NCBI GenBank assembly: GCA_039189655.1
Contig: JBCCYN010000150.1
Coordinates: forward strand, 1-11,388
Length of the DNA stretch: 11,388 nucleotides
DNA from: Acuticoccus sp039189655
GTDB taxonomy: Bacteria > Pseudomonadota > Alphaproteobacteria > Rhizobiales > Amorphaceae
Reading direction: 5' to 3'
In this document: positions 6,203-11,388 of the stretch, one piece after another
Numbering within the stretch: position 1 is the first letter of the stretch
Layout of the letters: the number at the start of each line of letters is the position of its first letter
The notes under the pieces: model-generated
Databases searched by the model: none
What the model was told of the DNA's origin: nothing
The model's input: only the letters and a program-made list of their open reading frames with translations
Translations under genes and position numbers: made by a program

Positions 6203-7356
6203 TGCCGGAACGGTTGCGCGCCGCCTTCTATCGTGGCGGCACATCGAAGGCTGTGGTGTTCAACGACCGGGACTTGCCTGCCGGCCGCGCCTTGCGGGAT
6301 CGGATTTTCCTCCACATCTTGGGCAGCCCGGACGCCTATGGGCGCCAACTGAATGGGATGGGCGGGGGCCTCTCCTCGTTGTCGAAGGTCGTCATTGTAA
6401 AGCCCTCCGCGCGCGACGATGCCGACGTCGACTACACCTTCGTCCAGATCGCTGTAGACGAACCGATCGCCGACTATGGCTCGGCCTGTGGTAACATGTC
6501 GTCCTGCGTCGGACCGTTCGCGGTCGATGAAGGGATGGTCGCGGTTGACGCCGGCCAAACCGAGGCGCTCGTGCGGATCTTCGACACCAATACCGAGCGC
6601 CACTACCACGCGCGATTTCCCCTCAGAAATGGCCGCGCGGTCGAAGAAGGGGACTTTTCGATCCCCGGCGTTTCGGGGACCGGCGCACGCGTGACGCTCA
6701 ACTTCGTTGCACCTGGCGGCGCAGCAACCGGCGCGCTCCTGCCAACCGGCAACGCGGTGGACGTTGTTGAGGTAAAGGGAATCGGTGCTGTAGAGATGTC
6801 ACTCGTCGACGCAGCAAACCCGGTCGTCTACGTCAACGCTGCCAACCTCAACCGGACAGCCACCGAACGCCCCCAGGATCTCGACAACGATCCCGCCTTC
6901 ATGGACCGTATCGAACAGATTAGACGCGCGGGTGCAATCGCGATGGGGATGGCGGACACGCCCGAAAACGTCACGCGCTCGAACCCAAAAGTCGCGATGC
7001 TGGCCTCCCCACAGGACTTTGCGGCACTGGATGGAAGCCGATACGCGCCTGGCTCGCACGACATTAGCGTGCGGCTCGTCTCCATGGGGAATTTTCATCG
7101 CGCGATCACATTGACAGGCGGTATGTGCACCGCCGTCGCGGCACAAATCCCAGACTCTCTGGTCAATCGTATCGCCAAACCGCAAGGGCAGGAGCTGCGG
7201 ATCGCTAATCCTTCCGGTGTTCTGCCAACAACCGCAGACGTGCGGATGCTCCCTTCCGGACCTGAAGCGGTCTCAGCCGGTACATTCCGGACGCAACGCC
7301 GGATGATGGAGGGAGCCGTCCTTTATCCCTCCGCCTTTCTGGAGAATGCTGAGTGA
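6202..7356 (+). CDS. prpF: PrpF-family 2-methylaconitate/polycarboxylate cis-trans isomerase
   Basis: This 384-residue protein of the PrpF family has the diaminopimelate-epimerase fold in two lobes. Characteristic segments are YRGGTSKAVVF (10-20), GRQLNGMGGGLSSLSKVVIV (47-66) with Lys62 in the position of the proton-transfer lysine of PrpF, YGSACGNMSS (92-101) with Cys96, and GGMCTAVA (306-313) with Cys309. Known members isomerise 2-methyl-trans-aconitate to the cis form (PrpF), methylitaconate to dimethylmaleate (Mii) or 4-oxalomesaconate keto/enol forms (GalD). Pairing with an AcnD-type aconitase directly upstream favours an aconitate-like substrate. AAAGGAGG at 6187-6194 stands 7 nt before the GTG start, inside the end of the aconitase gene. 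The 3' end overlaps the next gene by 4 nt. Family assignment is secure, the substrate is not. Confidence 0.92.
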   Translation: MPERLRAAFYRGGTSKAVVFNDRDLPAGRALRDRIFLHILGSPDAYGRQLNGMGGGLSSLSKVVIVKPSARDDADVDYTFVQIAVDEPIADYGSACGNMSSCVGPFAVDEGMVAVDAGQTEALVRIFDTNTERHYHARFPLRNGRAVEEGDFSIPGVSGTGARVTLNFVAPGGAATGALLPTGNAVDVVEVKGIGAVEMSLVDAANPVVYVNAANLNRTATERPQDLDNDPAFMDRIEQIRRAGAIAMGMADTPENVTRSNPKVAMLASPQDFAALDGSRYAPGSHDISVRLVSMGNFHRAITLTGGMCTAVAAQIPDSLVNRIAKPQGQELRIANPSGVLPTTADVRMLPSGPEAVSAGTFRTQRRMMEGAVLYPSAFLENAE

Positions 7357-7853
7357 GCGATGCCGTCCCCTTCTTCCCCACAACCGACCTATCCGATGCC
7401 TATCCCGATATGGTGCGTCAAGTGACCCTACCCTTTCAAGACTACGGCGGAACGCGGACCTTTTCCGGCCGTATTCGCACCGCGGTGATGGTGGAGGACA
7501 GCAAGCTCATCCAAGACGTGCTGTTCCAAACATCGGGGAACGGAGATGTGATCGTGGTGGACGCTGGTGGATCAGTGCGGACCGCCATGCTCGGCGATCG
7601 CATGGCCGAACGCCTGATTTCGAATGGATGGTCGGGGATCGTCATCAACGGTGCTGTCCGTGACAGTGGGAGACTTGCCCTCCTTCCCCTTGGCGTGAAA
7701 GCGCTCGGAACGACGCCGGCGCGGTCGGGAAAAGCGGGGACCGGAGCCTTGGACGTACCGGTTGCATTCGGCTCGGTACTTTTCGAAACTGGAAAATGCA
7801 TCTACTGCGATGATGACGGTATTCTCGTCGCAGACGAACCGCTCAAGATCTGA
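7353..7853 (+). CDS. rraA: RraA/HMG aldolase-fold protein, probable pyruvate aldolase or oxaloacetate decarboxylase
   Basis: This 166-residue protein has the RraA fold. TTDLSDAYPDMV (10-21), a YGG-containing block (31-33), VVDAGGSVRTAMLGDRMA (68-85) and VINGAVRDSG (97-106) follow the family in order. E. coli RraA, which inhibits RNase E and has no enzyme activity, has Arg-Gln where this protein has Arg103-Asp104. The Arg-Asp pair is the substrate-binding Arg and metal-ligand Asp of the 4-hydroxy-4-methyl-2-oxoglutarate and 4-carboxy-4-hydroxy-2-oxoadipate aldolases. An enzymatic role, cleaving to pyruvate or decarboxylating oxaloacetate, is therefore more likely than RNase E control, and the catabolic context agrees. 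The acidic residue usually found three positions after the Asp is Arg here. The GTG start overlaps the isomerase stop as GTGA, with GGAGA at 7341-7345 as ribosome-binding site. The symbol denotes the family only. Confidence 0.85.
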   Translation: MSDAVPFFPTTDLSDAYPDMVRQVTLPFQDYGGTRTFSGRIRTAVMVEDSKLIQDVLFQTSGNGDVIVVDAGGSVRTAMLGDRMAERLISNGWSGIVINGAVRDSGRLALLPLGVKALGTTPARSGKAGTGALDVPVAFGSVLFETGKCIYCDDDGILVADEPLKI

Positions 7854-7887
7854 GCATCAGAAGTGAAAAAGAGGGAGGAACTAACTT

Positions 7888-8871
7888 ATGGCTAACTCTG
7901 GGCTGACACGCCGCGCATTCACGGCTGTCGCAGTTGCGGCACTGTCGCTGAGCACGCCAGCGATCGCGCAAGATGAGGTGATGGACAAGATCCACTTCCT
8001 GATCCCTGGCGGCGCCGGTGGCGGTTGGGACGGCACGGCCCGCGGCACGGGTGAAGCGCTTACCAAGTCTGGTCTTGTGGGTACGGCAACCTACGAAAAC
8101 ATGTCCGGCGGCGGCGGCGGCAAAGCGATCGGCTACCTAATCGAGAACGCAGCGTCTAATCACGGCACGCTGATGGTGAACTCGACGCCTATCGTGATCC
8201 GTTCACTCACAGGCGTATTCCCGCAGAACTTCCGCGACCTCACGCTTGTTGCCGGCACCATCGGCGATTACGCAGCCCTTGTCGTTCCCGCCGACGGGTC
8301 GATCCAAGACCTCAATGGCCTGATCGAAGCCTTCAATGCTGACTCGAATGCTGTTGCAGTGGGTGGCGGCTCGGTGCCAGGTGGAATGGACCACTTGGTC
8401 GCGGCCATGGTGTTCCAGGCAGCCGGTGCGGACCCCATAGCAATGAAGTATGTGCCGTACGACGGCGGCGGCGCCACCATGGCCGGGCTCCTTTCCGGCG
8501 AAGTGCAGGCGGTGTCGACCGGCTTCTCCGAGGCGGTGGAACTCGCCAAGGCCGGCGAAGTGCGCATCATCGGCGTTACCGCGCCGGAACGTGTGGATGC
8601 CTACGCCGACGCACCCACCATGGTTGAGCAAGGGAACGACACCACGTTCGTCAATTGGCGCGGTTTCTTCGCAGCGCCTGGCCTTCCGGACGACAAACTG
8701 ACCCAGTATCAGGACGCACTGGCAAAAATGTACGATACCGACGAGTGGGAAGCGGTCCGCTCGCGCAACGGTTGGGTGAACATCCACAACCCCGGCGATG
8801 ACTTCATGACATTCCTTGTCGCCCAGGAAGAAACCATCGGCGACCTCATGCGTAAGCTGGGTTTCCTTTAA
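7888..8871 (+). CDS. tctC: TctC-type periplasmic substrate-binding protein of a TTT transporter
   Basis: This is a 327-residue solute-binding protein. The signal peptide covers residues 1-27: TRRAF at 7-11, a hydrophobic core to about 22 and TPAIA before a likely cut ahead of Gln28. The twin arginine followed by Ala-Phe resembles a Tat signal, although TctC proteins are usually Sec exported. The mature protein starts with the conserved first-strand loop IPGGAGGGWDGTARG (39-53), which binds a carboxylate group in this family. Later conserved parts are GGGSVPGGMDHL, KYVPYDGGGATMAGLLSGE and WRGFFAAPGLP. It would capture a di- or tricarboxylate in the periplasm and pass it to TctA/TctB. AGGGAGGA lies 8 nt before the ATG. 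The 34-nt gap after the aldolase gene has no visible terminator, so it is probably in the same operon. Two hairpins follow the gene. Confidence 0.93.
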   Translation: MANSGLTRRAFTAVAVAALSLSTPAIAQDEVMDKIHFLIPGGAGGGWDGTARGTGEALTKSGLVGTATYENMSGGGGGKAIGYLIENAASNHGTLMVNSTPIVIRSLTGVFPQNFRDLTLVAGTIGDYAALVVPADGSIQDLNGLIEAFNADSNAVAVGGGSVPGGMDHLVAAMVFQAAGADPIAMKYVPYDGGGATMAGLLSGEVQAVSTGFSEAVELAKAGEVRIIGVTAPERVDAYADAPTMVEQGNDTTFVNWRGFFAAPGLPDDKLTQYQDALAKMYDTDEWEAVRSRNGWVNIHNPGDDFMTFLVAQEETIGDLMRKLGFL

Positions 8872-8881
8872 GCCGCTAAAG

Positions 8882-8896
8882 CACGCACTATGCGTG
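8882..8896 (+). other. First of two intercistronic hairpins after tctC
   Basis: CACGCA and TGCGTG form a perfect 6-bp stem with a 3-nt CTA loop, beginning 10 nt after the tctC stop. Together with the next hairpin it probably protects the tctC message or dampens read-through into tctBA. Confidence 0.55.
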
Positions 8897-8899
8897 ACC

Positions 8900-8924
8900 G
8901 GTGGCCCGGCGAGCCTGGGCCACC
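8900..8924 (+). other. Second, stronger intercistronic hairpin between tctC and tctB
   Basis: GGTGGCCC and GGGCCACC make a perfect 8-bp, very GC-rich stem with a 9-nt loop. No T tract follows, so it is more likely an mRNA-stabilising or attenuating structure than a full terminator. Such structures are known after genes for binding proteins that are needed in excess over their membrane partners. Confidence 0.65.
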
Positions 8925-8951
8925 CACAAGACATAACAATCGGGGGAGCCC

Positions 8952-9443
8952 ATGGCGCTCGATCGCTGGCTGGCATTGGTCATTTTGCTGATCTGTCTGG
9001 CCTATGGCTACGCGGCCTATTTTACCATGGACGATCTTCTCCCGCCGATCATGCGGCGAAGCCCTGTCTGGCCATCGAGCTTTCCCAAAGTTCTCGCTAT
9101 CGGCGCTGTCATACTGTCGCTCATCGTATTACTCGGGTTCGAAAAAGTGCCGAACAAGAAAGATGCAGCAGACATCAACCTGTCTCGCCTCGGTGAATAC
9201 AAAGTTGGTCAGGCCCTCCTACTTTTGGGACTCATGGTAGCGTACGCCCTTCTGTTGCGACCGTTTGGCTTCCTAGGTGCGACATTCCTCTTTCTGTTCT
9301 GCGGAAGTTTCATTCTCGGAGAGCGACGCTTCCTCATGATGATCCTTATCTCTACAATCGCGGCGGGAAGCGTCTGGTATCTGGTTGATTCTGTGCTGGG
9401 GATTTTCCTCAGTCCTCTCCCTCTATTCATGAGCGGCAGTTGA
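8952..9443 (+). CDS. tctB: TctB-type small membrane subunit of the TTT transporter
   Basis: This 163-residue integral membrane protein is of TctB type. Hydrophobic segments lie at about residues 5-23, 45-62, 85-102, 105-122 and 126-153, with a short charged loop (about 64-84) between the second and third. Conserved family features include the early SPVWPSSFPKVLAIG segment and the LLRPFGFLGATFLFLF region. Its length and its place between tctC and tctA are standard. It is required with TctA for sodium- or proton-coupled uptake, although its exact role in the family is poorly defined. GGGGGAG lies just before the ATG. The stop is followed after one base by the tctA start, indicating coupled translation. 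Confidence 0.9.
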   Translation: MALDRWLALVILLICLAYGYAAYFTMDDLLPPIMRRSPVWPSSFPKVLAIGAVILSLIVLLGFEKVPNKKDAADINLSRLGEYKVGQALLLLGLMVAYALLLRPFGFLGATFLFLFCGSFILGERRFLMMILISTIAAGSVWYLVDSVLGIFLSPLPLFMSGS

Positions 9444-9444
9444 G

Positions 9445-10968
9445 ATGCTAGAAGGACTAATGGCGGGGCTGGCAACAGCCTTCACGTTCCAAAACATCGT
9501 GATGGTAGTGGGAGGCTGCCTGATCGGAACATTCATCGGAATGCTTCCCGGTCTTGGTCCCATGTCCATTATCGCTATCATGATCCCCATCGCGATCACC
9601 ATTGGCGATCCTTCTGCAGCGCTCATTCTTCTTGCTGGCGTCTACTACGGAGCGGTCTTTGGCGGATCGACCTCCTCGATCTTAATCAACGCTCCAGGTG
9701 TCGCCTCCACCGTTGCCACCAGCTTCGACGGCTACCCGCTGGCGCGCCAAGGCAAGGCCGGTAAGGCCCTGACCGTTGCCGCGATCTCGTCGTTCGCGGG
9801 CGGTACGATCGGCGCTATTTTGTTGATGATCTTCGCCCCTGCTTTGGCGTCGGTGGCATTGTTGTTCCACTCGTCGGAATACTTTGCGCTCATGGTCGTT
9901 GGCCTGTCCGCCATCGCGGCCTTCGCGGGAACGGGTCAGATCGCTAAAGCGCTGCTGATGACATTTCTGGGCCTGATCATGGCAACGGTTGGTGAGGGTG
10001 TCCTTTTCAACTCGCCACGATTTACTATGGGCATCATGGACCTTCAATCCGGGTTCGGCTTTATCACCCTTGCGATGGCAATGTTCGCTTTACCTGAAGC
10101 TATCTTCCTCGTACTCGACCCTAACCGGTCAAAGACAGGTGATGGTGGTAGCAGCGGCAAGATTAAAGATCTGCGCATCACCCACAGTGAGGCACGACGC
10201 ATCACCCCGGTGATCGGGCGCCAGTCGCTCCAGGGTTTTTTCATCGGTGTGCTGCCGGGCGCCGGCGCCACCATCGCTTCCTTCCTCGGCTACGCAGTTG
10301 AGCGCAACATCGCTTCGAAGGAGGAGCAGGAGCAGTTCGGCAAGGGTTCCGTAAAAGGGATCGCCGCGCCCGAAAGCGCAAACAACGCGGCGTGTACCGG
10401 GTCATTCGTGCCCTTGTTGACGTTGGGCATTCCAGGATCAGGCACTACGGCGATCCTACTCGGCGCGCTGATCGCCCTCAACGTTAGCCCAGGCCCCAGA
10501 CTCATGCTGGATGAGCCTCAGATTTTCTGGGCAGTTATCATTTCTATGTATCTAGGGAACGTGGTTCTCCTGATCCTAAACCTCCCTCTGATCCCCTATA
10601 TTGCCAAGGTACTTGCAGTGCCGCGAAATTACTTGATTCCATTTATCCTATTTTTCACGCTGATGGGCGCGTATATCGGGCAAAACAACGCCACCGAACT
10701 TTTGATCCTTGTCGGTTTTGGAGTATGCGCAACACTTATGCGTTTTGCGGACTATCCGTTAGCGCCACTACTTATTGGCTTTATCCTCGGGCCGCTTCTG
10801 GAGAATAACTTTTCTCGTGCCATGCAACTTTATGATGGTATCAGCTTCATTTGGGAGCGTCCGATGACGTTGGGTTTGCTTGTCCTCGCCGCCGTTTTGG
10901 TTGTCTTGCCGAGCTATCGCCAGCGCCGCGCACGCGCGCGCGCTGAGGGTGTCGCAGACGCAGACTAA
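9445..10968 (+). CDS. tctA: TctA-type large membrane subunit of the TTT transporter
   Basis: This 507-residue polytopic permease forms the translocation subunit and has about 10-12 hydrophobic segments. The two pseudo-repeats typical of TctA are visible. GTFIGMLPGLGPMS (28-41) is answered by IGVLPGAGATIAS (267-279), and VFGGSTSSILINAPG (71-85) by LTLGIPGSGTTAILLG (325-340). The long central loop (about 225-262) is charged and carries a Gly/Ser-rich stretch, and the C-terminus is basic, then acidic. Full family length and no frameshift suggest it is functional. TctA with TctB carries the ligand delivered by TctC across the inner membrane, driven by an ion gradient. It is the last gene of the plus-strand unit. 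Confidence 0.94.
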   Translation: MLEGLMAGLATAFTFQNIVMVVGGCLIGTFIGMLPGLGPMSIIAIMIPIAITIGDPSAALILLAGVYYGAVFGGSTSSILINAPGVASTVATSFDGYPLARQGKAGKALTVAAISSFAGGTIGAILLMIFAPALASVALLFHSSEYFALMVVGLSAIAAFAGTGQIAKALLMTFLGLIMATVGEGVLFNSPRFTMGIMDLQSGFGFITLAMAMFALPEAIFLVLDPNRSKTGDGGSSGKIKDLRITHSEARRITPVIGRQSLQGFFIGVLPGAGATIASFLGYAVERNIASKEEQEQFGKGSVKGIAAPESANNAACTGSFVPLLTLGIPGSGTTAILLGALIALNVSPGPRLMLDEPQIFWAVIISMYLGNVVLLILNLPLIPYIAKVLAVPRNYLIPFILFFTLMGAYIGQNNATELLILVGFGVCATLMRFADYPLAPLLIGFILGPLLENNFSRAMQLYDGISFIWERPMTLGLLVLAAVLVVLPSYRQRRARARAEGVADAD

Positions 10969-10997
10969 GTGCCACTATACTTGCCTCGGCAGCAAGG

Positions 10998-11024
10998 CCG
11001 TACCTCATCTCGATGACGGTACGG
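10998..11024 (+). terminator. Hairpin after tctA, possible operon end
   Basis: CCGTACC and GGTACGG pair perfectly, and inside them TCAT and ATGA pair around a CTCG tetraloop with one bulged C. The result is about 11 bp. It begins about 30 nt after the tctA stop. No U run follows, so intrinsic termination is not assured. It also lies between the operon and the transposase fragment. Confidence 0.5.
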
Positions 11025-11073
11025 TCGCATCTCTCCGTCGTCAGATAATTTGGGACATCGGAGGGCATGACGC

Positions 11074-11352
11074 TCAGGAGGGTTTGGCTCTTTCTGTTTT
11101 AGGTTGCGCGGCCTGTCGCAGTTTGAGTAAGCGGCACTGGCGGCTGGTGCGTTCTTTGATTTTCCATCGTTCTTCGTGGATAGCTGAGGCTCGACGGAAG
11201 TAGGCGTCTGCCGGTGTAACGTTGCCGAGGCTCTCGTTCGCTCGGCGGTGATTGTAGTGGTCCACAGTGGCCCGCCGAACATTATCCTGGATCCGGTTCC
11301 AGACGCGGCCGGGATGTGGCCTTCGATCGTCCAGCCCGGCATCGCCGGACGC
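11074..11352 (-). pseudogene. IS3-type transposase, C-terminal fragment
   Basis: On the minus strand the frame ending at 11074 encodes VDHYNHRRANESLGNVTPAD, then AYFRR and KIKERTSRQCRLL. This matches the end of the integrase core of IS3-like transposases, whose usual text is HYNHRRYHESLGN.TPADVYFGR....I...R.KIK..T...RRL. Upstream in the same frame, stops at 11353-11355 and 11368-11370 cut it off. The expected PYHPQTQGKIERW block, which holds the last catalytic Glu, is not recognisable, so the copy is inactive. The frame between about 11266 and 11352 is open but only weakly similar. This is a different IS3 subgroup from the fragment at 1601-1798. Confidence 0.75.
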
Positions 11353-11388
11353 TCAGGTGCGATCCCATCACCTGTGGAACGTGCTTCT

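Noticed and set aside
8104..8121. GGC-rich run in tctC as a simple-sequence repeat or phase-variable tract
   Set aside because: It is short and encodes a glycine-rich loop expected in this protein family. Unit changes would stay in frame, so it could not switch the gene off.
11032..11060. Possible terminal inverted repeat of the right-hand insertion element
   Set aside because: The stretch with CCGTCGTCAGATAATTTGGG lies where an IS end might be expected, but no matching opposite end is present in the window, so it cannot be supported.
1..11388. CRISPR array, tRNA, rRNA or riboswitch
   Set aside because: No regularly spaced direct repeats and no tRNA- or rRNA-like segments were seen on either strand. 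Intergenic gaps are too short or unstructured for a recognisable riboswitch.

Overview
The window looks like an accessory catabolic island from a Gram-negative proteobacterium. An alphaproteobacterium fits best, judged from moderately high GC by eye, frequent GTG starts and a tripartite tricarboxylate transporter (TTT). No rRNA or tRNA is present, so the taxonomic placement is inference.

Left part (1-1887): an internal fragment of an IS110-family transposase on the minus strand at the window edge, then an intact single-domain Old Yellow Enzyme-type NADH:flavin oxidoreductase gene (226-1425, +). After it comes a decayed 3' fragment of an IS3-family OrfB transposase (about 1601-1798, +).

Centre (1888-10968): a divergent catabolic unit. 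On the minus strand lie an IclR-family regulator (2862-3533) and, downstream of it, an isocitrate lyase/PEP mutase superfamily carbon-carbon lyase (1888-2757). On the plus strand is a tightly packed run of six genes: an AcnD-type aconitase (3623-6202), a PrpF-type isomerase (6202-7356), an RraA/4-hydroxy-4-methyl-2-oxoglutarate (HMG) aldolase-fold protein (7353-7853), then tctC, tctB and tctA (7888-10968). The first three overlap by 1 and 4 nt, implying translational coupling. The short divergent intergenic region (3534-3622) holds a perfect 13-bp palindrome just ahead of the aconitase ribosome-binding site, a good operator candidate.

Right part (10969-11388): a bulged hairpin that may end the transport operon, then the C-terminal fragment of a second, different IS3-type transposase on the minus strand.

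How the genes may work together (inference): TctCBA imports a tricarboxylate or related polycarboxylate. The PrpF-type isomerase moves or flips its double bond, the AcnD-type enzyme hydrates or dehydrates it, and the lyase and/or the RraA-fold aldolase cleaves the product to central metabolites such as pyruvate, succinate, glyoxylate or oxaloacetate. AcnD plus PrpF plus a lyase resembles the 2-methylcitrate cycle. However, no citrate synthase-type gene (prpC) is present, and a dedicated importer and an extra aldolase are, so an exogenous substrate is more likely than propionyl-CoA. The exact substrate cannot be read from the sequence. Transposase remnants on both sides suggest the unit was assembled or moved as accessory DNA.
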